From positions 1 to 64,000 of the forward strand of contig NZ_JAGQFT020000012.1 in NCBI RefSeq assembly GCF_018122625.2: 64,000 nt of DNA, in the 5' to 3' direction. The position numbers and the translations under genes were made by a program. The notes under the pieces were generated by a model. The model did no database searches. It was not told where the DNA came from and saw only the letters and a list, made by a program, of their open reading frames with translations. Source of the DNA: Coralloluteibacterium stylophorae. GTDB taxonomy: Bacteria; Pseudomonadota; Gammaproteobacteria; Xanthomonadales; Xanthomonadaceae. Positions 43,032 to 52,923 of this stretch are shown one piece after another (position 1 is the stretch's first letter; each line of letters starts with the position of its first letter).

Positions 43032-46010
43032 ATGAGCGGCGGCTTCCGCAGCGATCACCACAACCTGCCCTTCCTGCGCGGCGGCGGCGAATGCGGCGCC
43101 GTGCTGCGCGCGCTCGACTGGGCTGCGAATCCGCTGGGGCCGCCGCAGGCGTGGCCGCAGTCGCTGAAGACGCTGGTCGGCGTCGCGATGGATTCGAGCC
43201 AGCCGATGCTGATCGTCTGGGGACCGGAGCAGATCACGCTCTACAACGACGGCTACGCCGCGATGTGCGGCGAGCGTCACCCGCGCGCGCTGGGACGGCC
43301 CTACGTCGAGCTGTGGCACGACATCTGGGACGAGGTCGAGCCGATCCTGAGCCGCGCCTATGCGGGCGAGTCCACGCACATGGACGACATCGCCTTCGTG
43401 ATGCATCGCAACGGCTATCCGGAGCAGACCCACTTCGCCTTCGGCTATACGCCGGTGCAGGACGACGCCGGCGGCGTCGTCGGCATGTTCTGCGCCTGCA
43501 CCGAGACCACGCAGACGGTACGGGCGGCGAAGCGCGAGGCCTTCCGCACCCGGCTGCAGGAGCGGCTGCGCAGTGCCGAGGACCCGCAGGACATCCTCGG
43601 TGCCGCTGCCGGACTGCTGGGCACGGAGCTCGATGCCGGCCGCGTGGGCTATGGCGAGCTGGATGCCGGCGGTGCGGTGGCGACCACCACCGCGCACTGG
43701 GTGCGACCGCCGATGCCTGCCCCCGCCGCCAGCTATCGCCTGGAGGCCTACGCCGACGCGCTCGGTCCGCGGCTGGCGCGCGGGCAGGCGCTGGTGGTGC
43801 ACGACACGGAGCGCGATCCCGGCCTCGACGCCGGCCGGCGCGCCGCGTTCGCGGCTGCCGGCGGCGTCCGCGCCACGCTCTGCGTGCCGCTGGTCAAGGC
43901 CGGGCGCGCGAGCGCCGTGCTCTACGTGGACGACCATCGGCCGCGCCGCTGGAGCGACGAGGACGAATCGCTGACCCGCGACGTGCTGGAACGGACCTGG
44001 GCGGCCGTCGAGCGCGCGCGCGCGGAACAGGCGCGGCGGGAGACCGAGCGCGACCTGCGCTTCACCCTCGCCGCCGGACGCATGGGCGCCTGGAGCCAGG
44101 ACCTCGCCAGCGGTGAGCTGCACACCTCGGCGATCTTCCGCGCCAACTTCGGCCATCCCGAAGACGCACCCTTCGACCGCATCACCCTGCTCGCCAGCGT
44201 GCATCCGGACGACGTCGAGGGGGTCCACCAGGCGATGACGCAGTCGGTCGCCAGCGGCGAGGACCTCGACTGCGAGTTCCGCGTGGTCGCACGCGACGGC
44301 GAAGTGCGCTGGGTCGGCATGCGTGGGCGCCCGAGTCATGCCGCGGACGGCACGCCGCTGCGCATGACCGGGATCTGCCTCGACATCACCACACGTCGCC
44401 GCACCGAGGCGGCGCTGCGCGAGAGCGAGGAGCGCTACCGGCAGATCGTGGAGGGCGCGGAGGATTTCGCCATCCTGACCCTCGACGACCGCCGCATCAT
44501 CACCAGCTGGAACACCGGCGCCGAGCGCATGCTCGGGTATGCGGAGGCGGAAGTGCTGGGGCGCTCGGGCGACATCTTCTTCACCGCCGAGGACATCGCC
44601 GCCGGCGAGCCGGAACGCGAGCAGCGGACCGCGCAGACCCGGGGACGCGCGCTCAACGAGCGCTGGCACCAGCGCAAGGACGGCAGCCGCTTCTGGGGGT
44701 CCGGCCTGATGATGCGGCGCCCGCAGGGCGGGGTGCTGAAGATGTTCCGCGACCGTACCGCCGAGCATGAGGCCGAGGCCGCGCTGCGCCGGCTCAACGA
44801 GACGCTGGAGGAGCGCGTCGAGGCGCGTACCCGCGAGCTGCAGGCCGTGGAGGAGCACCTGCGCCAGGCGCAGAAGATGGAGGCGGTGGGCCAGCTCACC
44901 GGCGGCATCGCGCACGACTTCAACAACATGCTGACCGGGGTGATCGGCGGCCTCGATATCGTGCGCGCGCGGCTGGCCAGCGGGCGCCACGACGACGTGC
45001 AGCGCTTCCTCGATGCCGCGAGCCAGTCCGCGCAGCGTGCCGCCAACCTGACCCAGCGCCTGCTCGCGTTCTCGCGCCGGCAGTCGCTCAATCCGGTCGC
45101 GCTCGACATCAACGGCCTGGTGCGGGGAATGCGCGAACTGCTCTCGCGAACGCTGGGCGAGAACGTCGCGCTCGACTTCGCGTTCGCCGACGCGCTGTGG
45201 CCGGTGCGGGCCGACGAGAACCAGCTCGAGAGCACGCTGCTGAACCTCGCGATCAATGCCCGCGACGCCATGCCGGGCGGCGGCACGCTGCGGATCGCGA
45301 CCTGCAACGTGGACGTGGCCGAGCGCGACGCGCGGCTGGCCGGAGCCAGGGCGGGCGAGTACGTGCTGGTGGAGGTGGCCGACACCGGGGTCGGGATGAG
45401 CGCGGAGCTGCTCGAGCGCGTGTTCGAGCCGTTCTTCACCACCAAGCCGATCGGCCAGGGCACCGGCCTCGGCCTGTCGATGATCTACGGTTTTGCCAAG
45501 CAGTCCGAGGGACACGTCGACATCGAGAGTCGCGAGGGCGAGGGCACCACCATCCGCCTGTTCCTGCCGCGCGCGGATGCGACGGCGGTGGAGGCCGCTG
45601 TCGCCGGGGCGCCGGTCCATGCCGCGGCCGACGGCGCCGGCGAGGTCGTGCTGGTGGTCGAGGACGAGCCGTCGGTGCGGCTGTTGATCCTGGAGGCGCT
45701 CGAGGAGCTGGGCTACGCGCACATGGAGGCCGCCAGTGCCGACGCCGCGCTGCCCCTGCTGCAGTCGGACCGGCGCATCGACCTGCTGGTGACCGACGTC
45801 GGCCTGCCGGGCATGAACGGCCGGCAGCTCGCCGAGGCCGCGCGCAGCGCCAGGCCGGGGCTCGGCGTGCTGTTCGTCACCGGTTATGCCGCCGAGGCCG
45901 CCAACCGCGAGCGCTTCCTGGAGCCGGGCATGGACATGATCACCAAGCCGTTCTCGATGTCGGCACTGGGCGAGCGGATCCGCGCGATGATCGAGCGCCG
46001 CGCGAGCTAG
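43032..46010 (+). CDS. Hybrid sensor histidine kinase (PAS-GAF-PAS-PAS-HisKA-HATPase-REC)
   Basis: This 992-residue soluble hybrid kinase has a PAS-like domain (~30-165), GAF (~175-325) and two PAS domains (~340-455 and ~465-575, the latter LOV-like in layout but without the photoactive NCRFL cysteine motif). A coiled coil and HisKA with His628 in GGIAHDFNNML follow. The HATPase has N, G1 and G2 boxes (NLAINARDAMPGG, VADTGVGM, GTGLGLSMIYGF). The REC domain has phosphoacceptor Asp922 in LVTDVGLPG. No transmembrane segment is seen, so it senses a cytoplasmic cue. No partner response regulator lies nearby. Its stop shares the CTAG tetranucleotide with the convergent RND gene stop. Confidence 0.92.
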   Translation: MSGGFRSDHHNLPFLRGGGECGAVLRALDWAANPLGPPQAWPQSLKTLVGVAMDSSQPMLIVWGPEQITLYNDGYAAMCGERHPRALGRPYVELWHDIWDEVEPILSRAYAGESTHMDDIAFVMHRNGYPEQTHFAFGYTPVQDDAGGVVGMFCACTETTQTVRAAKREAFRTRLQERLRSAEDPQDILGAAAGLLGTELDAGRVGYGELDAGGAVATTTAHWVRPPMPAPAASYRLEAYADALGPRLARGQALVVHDTERDPGLDAGRRAAFAAAGGVRATLCVPLVKAGRASAVLYVDDHRPRRWSDEDESLTRDVLERTWAAVERARAEQARRETERDLRFTLAAGRMGAWSQDLASGELHTSAIFRANFGHPEDAPFDRITLLASVHPDDVEGVHQAMTQSVASGEDLDCEFRVVARDGEVRWVGMRGRPSHAADGTPLRMTGICLDITTRRRTEAALRESEERYRQIVEGAEDFAILTLDDRRIITSWNTGAERMLGYAEAEVLGRSGDIFFTAEDIAAGEPEREQRTAQTRGRALNERWHQRKDGSRFWGSGLMMRRPQGGVLKMFRDRTAEHEAEAALRRLNETLEERVEARTRELQAVEEHLRQAQKMEAVGQLTGGIAHDFNNMLTGVIGGLDIVRARLASGRHDDVQRFLDAASQSAQRAANLTQRLLAFSRRQSLNPVALDINGLVRGMRELLSRTLGENVALDFAFADALWPVRADENQLESTLLNLAINARDAMPGGGTLRIATCNVDVAERDARLAGARAGEYVLVEVADTGVGMSAELLERVFEPFFTTKPIGQGTGLGLSMIYGFAKQSEGHVDIESREGEGTTIRLFLPRADATAVEAAVAGAPVHAAADGAGEVVLVVEDEPSVRLLILEALEELGYAHMEAASADAALPLLQSDRRIDLLVTDVGLPGMNGRQLAEAARSARPGLGVLFVTGYAAEAANRERFLEPGMDMITKPFSMSALGERIRAMIERRAS

Positions 46011-49000
46011 GGCCGAGCCACGTTTCCGTCCCCGCGTCGCAGCGCCGCGGCCGCACGCCCGCGCAGGGTCAGCGCCGCCACCAGCAGGCAGGGCAGGAAG
46101 GTCAGCGTCACCGCCGTCGAGCAGGCCAGCCCGAACAGGACGATGGCGCCGAGGCCGCGGTAGAGCTCGGTGCCGGCGCCCGGGATCAGCACCAGCGGGG
46201 CGAGGCCGAACAGGGTGGTGCAGGTCGACATCAGGATCGGGCGCAGGCGCGTGCGCACCGCCGCGGCCACGGCGTCGGTGGCCGCGGCGGCCTCCTCCTC
46301 GATCATGCGATAGGTCTCGACCACGACCAGGATCGGGTTGTTGACGACGATTCCCAGCAGCACCAGGAAGCCGAGCAGGGTGATCATGTCGAACGGCTGG
46401 TCGATGCCGCCCAGGCCGACGAGGCGCAAGAGTTCGCCGGCGCCGTTGAGGAGCGCGAGCCCGCTGATCCCGCCGGCGACGCCGAGCGGCACCGTCGCCA
46501 TCACGAACAGCGGCCGTCCCCAGTGGCGGAAGATCGCCACCAGCAGCAGGTAGGACAGCAGCACGGCGATGGCGAAGTGGCCCATGACCGCATCGCGGGT
46601 CGCCTCGAGCTGGTCGCTGGCGCCGGAGATGTCGATCGTGACGTCGGCGGGGATCTCGCCGTCGCGGCGCATCGCCTCGACCAGTTCGTCGCGCACCCGC
46701 GCCACCCCGGTCTCCAGCGCGACCTCGCGCGGCGGGATGATGTAGAGCGTGACCGTGCGGCGGCCGTCGAGACGGCGGATGCTGTCGGTGTCCGCCGACT
46801 CGACCATGTCGGCCAGCGCCGAGACCGGCAGCACCGCGCCCGACGGCGTCGCCACCGGCAGGTCCGGCACGCGCGCCAGGCGCTGCGCGGCGCCGGCGCT
46901 GCTGAACAGGTAGATGTCGACCTTGCGGTCGTCGAGGATCATCTCGTCGGCATAGGCGCCGTCGCTGAGCGCGGCGACCGCGTAGCCGAAGCCCTCGGCG
47001 TCCATGCCGACCTCGGCCAGCCGCTCCCAGCGCGGGCGCACCTCGACCAGCGGCTGGTCGAGGCTCAGGGTCGACGGGTCCGAGTCGATGCGCGCGCCGG
47101 CGAACAGCGCCTCGGCCCGTGCGTAGGCGCGCTGGGCGACGGCGTAGATGTCCGCGAGCTCCAGCCCGGAGATGTCGAGGTTGATGCTGCGCGTGCCGCC
47201 GTCGTTGCTGGAGATGATCGAGCCGCGCGAGGAAAACGCGCGCATCCCGGGCCAGGCACGGAAACGCGCGTCGAGCGCGTCCATCACCGCATCGATGTCG
47301 CCACCATCGAGCGGCTCGGCGATCACGCGCAGCCCCTGCTGGTCGACCGACAGGTTGAAGTAGGCCAGCGCCGGCATGTCGCTGCCGTCCGCGGGCCGGT
47401 CCTCGCCGTCGGCGCCGACGTGCGGGATCAGGTCGGCCATGACCGCGTCGCCGATGCCCGCCAGCTCGGCGAGGTTGTAGCCGGGCGGGGCGATCATCCG
47501 CGAGAAGGTCTTGGGTTCCTCGCCCTCGGGCAGATACTCGGCCGGCGGAGTGAGCAGGGCCAGTACCAGCGCCGCGGCGCCGACGGTGGCGCCCAGCACC
47601 AGCCAGCGTCGCCGCGCCGTGGCCGACAGCCAGGCGATGCGCGTGCCGATGCGTTCGAACAGGGCCTCGCCCGGCGGCGCGGTGTGGGCCTCGTCGCGCG
47701 GTGCCAGGCGCGCGCCGAGCGCCGGCACCACGGTCACCGCCACCGCCATCGAGGCCAGGATCGAGGCGGAGATGGCGATGGCGATGTCGGAGTAGAGCTG
47801 GCCCGCCTCCTCCTGCACGAACAGGATCGGCGAGAACACCAGCACCGTGGTCAGGGTCGAGGCCAGCACCGCGGTCCAGACCCGGCCGACGCCCTCGACC
47901 GCGGCATCGAAGCGCGACAGGCCGCGCCGCCGCGCCTGGTCGATGCTCTCCAGCACCACGATGGTGTTGTCCACGGTCATGCCGATCGCGAAGGCGACGC
48001 CGGCCATCGAGATCACGTTGAGGGTGCGCCCGGCGAGCAGCAGGCCGACGAAGGCGGCGATGGTGCAGACCGGGATCGCGACCACGCCGGTGAGCGTGGT
48101 CCGCGCCGAGCGCAGGAAGGCGAACATCACCGCGGTGGCGAGCAGGGCGCCGAGCGTGAGGTTGCGCCAGACGTTGTCGACCGCCTCCTCGACGTAGCGA
48201 ACGTCGTCGCTGGTGAGCGCCATCTCCAGGCCCAGCGGCGCGAGCAGCTCGGCGTTGATGCGCTCGACCTCGGGCAGCACCGCGTACTTGATCTGGATGA
48301 CGTTGGAGCCGGGTTCGCGGCGGACCGACAGGGTCAGCGCGGGCCGTCCGTCGGCGAAGGACAGGTCGCGGCGCTCGAAGTGGTCGAGCGTCACCGTGCC
48401 GACGTCGGACAGGCGCACCAGCGCGCCGTCGCGTTCGGCCAGGACCAGCGATCCGATCGCGTCGGCGTCGCGGAAGCGGCCGACGGTGCGCAGCAGGTAG
48501 CGGCGCTTGCCGCTGTCGAGGTCGCCGCCGGAGCTGTCGACGTTGCGCGCGCGCAGCGCGTCGCGCACCGCGGCCAGGGTCAGGCCGCGCTGGGCCAGGC
48601 GCTCCGGGTCGACCTCGATCCGCACCTGCCGCTCGGCGCCGCCGCCGACCTCGACCAGGGCCACGCCCGCCACCCGCTCGATGCGCGGACGCACGACGTC
48701 CTCGACGTAGTCGCGCATCATGTCCAGGTCGAGGTCCAGCGGGCTGTCCTCGCGCGCGGTGATGCGGAAGTACATGAACGCGTTGTCGGAGAACGAGCTG
48801 GTGGTCAACGCCGGGTCGTCGACGTTCTCCGGGTAGTTGGAGACCTGGCTCAGCGCGTTGTTGGTGCGGATCAGCGCCTCGTTGATGTCGACGCCGAAGG
48901 GGAACTCCAGCTCGATCGTGGCGCGCCCGGTGCGCGCGGTGGAGACCATGCGCGACAGGTTGGGCAGGGTGCGCAGGTACTGCTCCTGCTCGATCAGGAT

Positions 49001-49183
49001 CTCCTTCTCCACGTCCTGCGGCGTCGCGCCGGGCCAGCGCGTGTCGACGCTGATGGTGCGCACCTCGAGGTCGGGGATCATCTGCACCGGCACCCGCAGC
49101 GCGGCGGCGATGCCGAGCACGCACACGATCAGCACCGCCACCGCAATCAGGGTGCCGTGGCGGAGCAGGCCGGCGAAGCCCAC
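46007..49183 (-). CDS. RND efflux pump inner-membrane transporter (AcrB/HAE1-like)
   Basis: This 1058-residue resistance-nodulation-division permease has two large periplasmic loops and the usual 12 transmembrane helices. Conserved parts are seen in ISMAGVAFAIGMTVDNTIVV (TM4, with the Asp of proton transfer), the FLVLLGIVVNNPILVV segment (TM10) and TCTTLFGLAPLVL. It pumps small molecules outward with its adaptor. The start is GTG 49183, 3 bp after the adaptor stop; the longer frame to 49711 is an antisense shadow of the adaptor gene. No outer-membrane channel gene is adjacent. It is the last gene of the leftward unit and overlaps the sensor kinase stop. Confidence 0.93.
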   Translation of the reverse strand: MGFAGLLRHGTLIAVAVLIVCVLGIAAALRVPVQMIPDLEVRTISVDTRWPGATPQDVEKEILIEQEQYLRTLPNLSRMVSTARTGRATIELEFPFGVDINEALIRTNNALSQVSNYPENVDDPALTTSSFSDNAFMYFRITAREDSPLDLDLDMMRDYVEDVVRPRIERVAGVALVEVGGGAERQVRIEVDPERLAQRGLTLAAVRDALRARNVDSSGGDLDSGKRRYLLRTVGRFRDADAIGSLVLAERDGALVRLSDVGTVTLDHFERRDLSFADGRPALTLSVRREPGSNVIQIKYAVLPEVERINAELLAPLGLEMALTSDDVRYVEEAVDNVWRNLTLGALLATAVMFAFLRSARTTLTGVVAIPVCTIAAFVGLLLAGRTLNVISMAGVAFAIGMTVDNTIVVLESIDQARRRGLSRFDAAVEGVGRVWTAVLASTLTTVLVFSPILFVQEEAGQLYSDIAIAISASILASMAVAVTVVPALGARLAPRDEAHTAPPGEALFERIGTRIAWLSATARRRWLVLGATVGAAALVLALLTPPAEYLPEGEEPKTFSRMIAPPGYNLAELAGIGDAVMADLIPHVGADGEDRPADGSDMPALAYFNLSVDQQGLRVIAEPLDGGDIDAVMDALDARFRAWPGMRAFSSRGSIISSNDGGTRSINLDISGLELADIYAVAQRAYARAEALFAGARIDSDPSTLSLDQPLVEVRPRWERLAEVGMDAEGFGYAVAALSDGAYADEMILDDRKVDIYLFSSAGAAQRLARVPDLPVATPSGAVLPVSALADMVESADTDSIRRLDGRRTVTLYIIPPREVALETGVARVRDELVEAMRRDGEIPADVTIDISGASDQLEATRDAVMGHFAIAVLLSYLLLVAIFRHWGRPLFVMATVPLGVAGGISGLALLNGAGELLRLVGLGGIDQPFDMITLLGFLVLLGIVVNNPILVVVETYRMIEEEAAAATDAVAAAVRTRLRPILMSTCTTLFGLAPLVLIPGAGTELYRGLGAIVLFGLACSTAVTLTFLPCLLVAALTLRGRAAAALRRGDGNVARP

Positions 49184-49185
49184 CT

Positions 49186-50307
49186 TCAGCGCTCCGCGAG
49201 GCGCACGGCCTGGCCGTCCTGCAGCGATTCGTTGCCCCGGACCACCACGCGCTCGCCGTCGCCGAGGCCCTCGGCGACCGCCACGCGGTCGCCCTGGTCG
49301 CGCAGCAGGCGCACGCTGCGCTGGCGCGCGACCAGCCCCGTCCCCGCCTGCTCGACCACGAACAGGCTGTAGCCGCCGTCGGGCTGGCGCAGCAGCGCGT
49401 CGCGCGGCACCGCGAGCGCCGGCTCGCGCGCCGGCAGCGCGATCTCGGCGCGCGCCGAGGCGCCCGGAAGCAGCCGGCCCTGCGGGTCCTCGACCAGCAG
49501 CCGCAGCAGGAAGGTGCGCGCGTCCGGGTCGGTCACCGGCACCCGCGCGCCGATGCGCGCCGGCAGGCCGCCCGCGTCGAGCGCGTCGGCATGCACCCGG
49601 ATCTCGACGCCGCCGTCGATGGCGGCGTAGCGCTCCTGCGGCACGCGCAGGTCGAGGCGGACGCGGTCGAGCGCGACCAGGTCCAGAACCGGCGTGCTGC
49701 GCGCGACCCATTCGCCCACCTCGGTCAGTTTCTCGGCGATGACGCCGTCGAACGGCGCCGGCAGCGCGTGGCGTTCCAGCAGTTCGGCCTGCTCGCGGGC
49801 GACCGCGCGCGCCGACTCCAGCGTGGCGCGCGCCAGCCGCACCTCGGCCTCGCGCGCCTCGACCTGGGTCGCGGCGACGTACTGCGCCGCGCCCAGGCGC
49901 TCGGCCTGCGCGTACAGGCGCTCGGCCTCGGTCAGTGCCGCGGCGGCCTCCGCGGCCTCGGCGCGGGCGCGCTGGAGGGTCTGCCGGCCGACTGCCGGAT
50001 CGAGCTCGAGCAGGACATCGCCGCTGCGCACGCGGTCGCCGGCATCGACGTGCACCTGCGCGACCAGGCCGTCCACGCGCGGCGAGAGCCGGGTGGCGCG
50101 GTCGGCGGTGAAGGTGCCGGTGAGGACGAAGCGCTCGCCGAAGCGCGCCGGTTCGGCGGCGACCACGGCCACGCGCGCCGCCTCCTCGGTGGCGGCCTCT
50201 CCGCGCGCGTCCTCGGCATCACAGGCGACGAGGGCGAGCGCGGATGCGAGTGCGAGTGCGCAGGGCAGACCGGTGCGGCGGGCGGTCATCGTGCGGAACG
50301 TCCTCAC
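49186..50307 (-). CDS. RND efflux membrane-fusion (periplasmic adaptor) lipoprotein
   Basis: This 373-residue adaptor has a lipoprotein signal (ALASALALVACDAE, lipidated Cys about 29). The biotinyl-lipoyl halves are RLSPRVDGLVAQVHVDAGD and LPAPFDGVIAEKL, flanking an alpha-helical hairpin (about 105-175, Ala/Glu/Arg-rich). Beta-barrel and membrane-proximal domains follow. It bridges the pump to an outer-membrane channel encoded elsewhere. ATG 50307 or 50289 may be used. It sits 125 bp downstream of the SMP-30-like gene in the same direction, so it may be co-transcribed with the xylan genes or have its own promoter. Confidence 0.92.
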   Translation of the reverse strand: MRTFRTMTARRTGLPCALALASALALVACDAEDARGEAATEEAARVAVVAAEPARFGERFVLTGTFTADRATRLSPRVDGLVAQVHVDAGDRVRSGDVLLELDPAVGRQTLQRARAEAAEAAAALTEAERLYAQAERLGAAQYVAATQVEAREAEVRLARATLESARAVAREQAELLERHALPAPFDGVIAEKLTEVGEWVARSTPVLDLVALDRVRLDLRVPQERYAAIDGGVEIRVHADALDAGGLPARIGARVPVTDPDARTFLLRLLVEDPQGRLLPGASARAEIALPAREPALAVPRDALLRQPDGGYSLFVVEQAGTGLVARQRSVRLLRDQGDRVAVAEGLGDGERVVVRGNESLQDGQAVRLAER

Positions 50308-50432
50308 GGTGGCGGTCGGATCCGGTGCGGCGCCGCGTGGCGCGGCGCCATGCTGCGTGGCGGGTCAGCCTCGCTCCCGCGGCTGGGCGGTCGCGTGAAG
50401 GCGGTGCATCGGCGGCCGGCGCACGCGGCGCG

Positions 50433-51452
50433 CTACTCCGGCCGCAGCCGGATCCGCGCCAGAGAGTGGCCGGCGGTGAGGTAGAGCCAGCGTTCGCCGG
50501 CGTCGAGCGCGCAGTTGGCGACCTGTCCGCCGGCGGCGATCCGCCCGAGCCGGCGGCCGTCCGGCGCGAACACCAGCACGCCGCCCGGCCCGGTGGCGAA
50601 GAGGGTGCCGTCGGCGGCGACCGCCATGCCGTCCGGCAGCCCGGGCGCGTCGTCGGCGACGAGGTCCGATGCATCGGCGAACACGCGCCGGCCGCTCACG
50701 GCGCCTTCGGCGTCCAGCGCGTAGGCCATCCACAGCGGCCGCGCCGGATCCGAGTTGGCGACGTAGAGGGTGCGCCCGTCGGGCGCGAGCGCGATGCCGT
50801 TCGGGAAGCGCAGGCTCGCGTCGAGCAGGACGACGCGGCCCCCGGGGTCGAGCCGGTAGACGCCGCTGAAGGGCAGCTCGCGGACCGGCGACTCCGCCAT
50901 CCCGCGCAGGCCGTAGGGCGGATCGGTGAAGAACACGCGGCCGTCGCTGCGGCGCACCAGGTCGTTGGGGCTGTTGAAGCGCCGGCCGTCGTAGTGCGTG
51001 GCGAGCGGCGTCTTGCGCCGGGTCCCGAGGTCGAGCCGCGCGATGGCGCGGCTGCCGGAGTTGGCCATCAGCACGTCGCCGTCCGGTGCGGCGACCAGGC
51101 CGTTCGCGCCGGGCTCGCGCAGCGTGTCGAGGTCCGGGCCGGCGTAGCCGGACGGTTCCAGGAACACCGACGCGCCTTCGGCGGGCGACCATCGGTGGAT
51201 CCGGTTCTCCGGCACGTCGGTGAACAGCAGCGCCTCGTCCTCCTCGATCCATAGCGGCCCCTCGGCCCAGGTGAAGCCGCCGGCGAGGCGCTCGACGCGC
51301 GCATCCGCAGCGACGATGGCGTGGAAGGCCGGGTCCCATGCGGTCGCCCCGTCGGCGGCCGCGGGTCGACGGACGGTCTGCGGCTGCGTCGCGCACGCGG
51401 CCAGGACCATCGCGAGGCCGGCGCCGACGACGGTCAAGGACAGGCGGGACAT
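50433..51452 (-). CDS. SMP-30/gluconolactonase-family lipoprotein
   Basis: This 339-residue protein has a lipoprotein signal (GAGLAMVLAACATQ) and a six-bladed SMP-30/gluconolactonase propeller. Metal ligands are expected at the Glu of FTWAEGPLWIEED, the Asn of FNSPNDLVR and the Asp of GLPDGMAVA. Relatives hydrolyse aldonolactones such as glucono- or xylonolactone. Beside xylanases, a xylono- or uronolactone substrate is attractive but unproven, and the family also includes esterase-like members. It follows the GH10 gene by 32 bp and is likely in the same transcript. Membrane anchoring puts it in the periplasm or outer membrane. Confidence 0.88.
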   Translation of the reverse strand: MSRLSLTVVGAGLAMVLAACATQPQTVRRPAAADGATAWDPAFHAIVAADARVERLAGGFTWAEGPLWIEEDEALLFTDVPENRIHRWSPAEGASVFLEPSGYAGPDLDTLREPGANGLVAAPDGDVLMANSGSRAIARLDLGTRRKTPLATHYDGRRFNSPNDLVRRSDGRVFFTDPPYGLRGMAESPVRELPFSGVYRLDPGGRVVLLDASLRFPNGIALAPDGRTLYVANSDPARPLWMAYALDAEGAVSGRRVFADASDLVADDAPGLPDGMAVAADGTLFATGPGGVLVFAPDGRRLGRIAAGGQVANCALDAGERWLYLTAGHSLARIRLRPE

Positions 51453-51484
51453 GCTGGCTCCGCTGCGATGGAGGACGGGCGCGG

Positions 51485-52660
51485 TCAGCGCGCTGCCTGC
51501 GCCGGCACCGCGAGCACCGCGTCGAGCGCCGGCTTCGGCCGGCGTTCGCGGTCGAACAGCAGCGGATGGTTGGTGCGGTTCGGGATCGGGTAGTCGTTCT
51601 TCCACGACATGCCGTCGTGCACGCCCCAGACGCTGACCCGCGCGATCACCTCGCGCTTGCGGTGGAAGAGCGCGAACAGCTCGGCGTAGCGGTCGGCGAG
51701 CTGGCGCTGCAGGTCCGGCAGCAGGCCATCGGGGTAGGGATCCAGCGCGCGCTCGAACTCCGGCAGCTGGAACTGCGGATGCGCCATGCCGGTGCCGATG
51801 ATCTGTCCGGAGCGGGTGAGCGGCAGTACGTCGACGTCGAGTTCGCTGATCATCACCTTGAGCCCCAGCGCCGCATACGCGTCGATGGCGGCCTCGATGT
51901 CGGCGAGCGACGGATAGTCGAGACCCCAGTGGCCCTGGATGCCGATGCCGTCGATGCGGATGCCGTGGGCCTGGAGCATGCGCACCATGCGCACGATGCC
52001 GTCGCGCTTGGCCGGCCGCCAGGCGTTGAAGTCGTTGTAGTACAGCTCCGCGTCGGGCGCGTAGCGCGCGGCGAACCCGAAGGCCCGGCGCACGACCTCG
52101 TCGCCGTCGCCGACGCTGCGGGTCCATGCCGTGTCGCGATACGCGCCGTCCTCGCCGACGATCTCGTTGACCACGTCCCAGGCATGCACCCGCCCGGCGT
52201 AGCGCCCGGCGACGGTCTCGATGTAGCGGCGCATGCGCTCGACCTGCGCGGTGGGCGTGTTCGGCTGGCCGCGTTCGTCCTCGAAGAACCAGGCCGGGGT
52301 CTGGTTGTGCCAGACCAGGGTGTGGCCGACCAGGAACAGGTCGTGGCGCTCGCCGAATTCGACGAAGGCATCGGCCGCGGTGAAGTCCCACACGTCCGGC
52401 GCGGGGTGCAGCACCTCCGCCTTCATCACGTTCTCCGGCGTGATCGTGTCGAAGTGGCGCAGGACCAGCGCCTGCGAGGCGGCGTCGGCGCCGGACACGA
52501 TCTCCGCGTTGACCGCGGTGCCGATCCGGAACGACCCGGCATAGGCGTGCTTCAGGGTGTCGGGCGCGGCTGCGGCGGTCGCGGGCGCGACGAGCAGGGC
52601 GAGCAGGAACGGCGCGAGCGCACGGAGCGGATGGAGACGGCGGGAGCGGGTCGGCGGCAT
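51485..52660 (-). CDS. xyn10: GH10 endo-1,4-beta-xylanase, exported
   Basis: This 391-residue enzyme has a signal peptide (LAPFLLALLVAPATAAAA) and a single GH10 TIM barrel with no binding module. The catalytic acid/base is Glu166 in AWDVVNEIVG and the nucleophile Glu273 in VMISELDVDVLP. The subsite motifs NVMKAEVLHP, LVWHNQTPAWF and SVWGVHDGMSWKND are all typical. It should cut the xylan backbone or longer xylo-oligosaccharides in the periplasm or outside. It is in the leftward unit between GH2 and the SMP-30-like gene. It differs clearly from the second GH10 at 58906-59904, so the two are not a recent duplication. Confidence 0.95.
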   Translation of the reverse strand: MPPTRSRRLHPLRALAPFLLALLVAPATAAAAPDTLKHAYAGSFRIGTAVNAEIVSGADAASQALVLRHFDTITPENVMKAEVLHPAPDVWDFTAADAFVEFGERHDLFLVGHTLVWHNQTPAWFFEDERGQPNTPTAQVERMRRYIETVAGRYAGRVHAWDVVNEIVGEDGAYRDTAWTRSVGDGDEVVRRAFGFAARYAPDAELYYNDFNAWRPAKRDGIVRMVRMLQAHGIRIDGIGIQGHWGLDYPSLADIEAAIDAYAALGLKVMISELDVDVLPLTRSGQIIGTGMAHPQFQLPEFERALDPYPDGLLPDLQRQLADRYAELFALFHRKREVIARVSVWGVHDGMSWKNDYPIPNRTNHPLLFDRERRPKPALDAVLAVPAQAAR

Positions 52661-52923
52661 GGTCGGTTCCGGTGAGGGAGCGGTGCGGGTAGCGGAGCGG
52701 CGCGGGGCGTCGGTGCGGAGAGGCGGCTCGACTGTCGCGACAACGCAGGACGTCGTGGAGTCGTCCGCATGACGCCCCGACAGCCGGGCTTCGCGCTGCT
52801 CCGTCCCGCCCTTCCCCCGCGAGCGGGGAAAGGGCACAGGCAGGTGGCGCCCGGCGACGTGACGCAACCTGTCCGCACCCGGCGCGGGCTGCACGGCCGA
52901 CATCGCCAGGCCGTCGCCGGGAA

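Noticed and set aside
40419-49124. A very long minus-strand open frame of about 2900 codons opposite the ApbE, TonB receptor, sensor kinase and RND genes
   Set aside because: It is an antisense by-product of GC-rich codon bias. Its translation is low-complexity Arg/Ala/Gly/Val-rich with no recognisable domain, while the other strand and frame hold well-conserved proteins.
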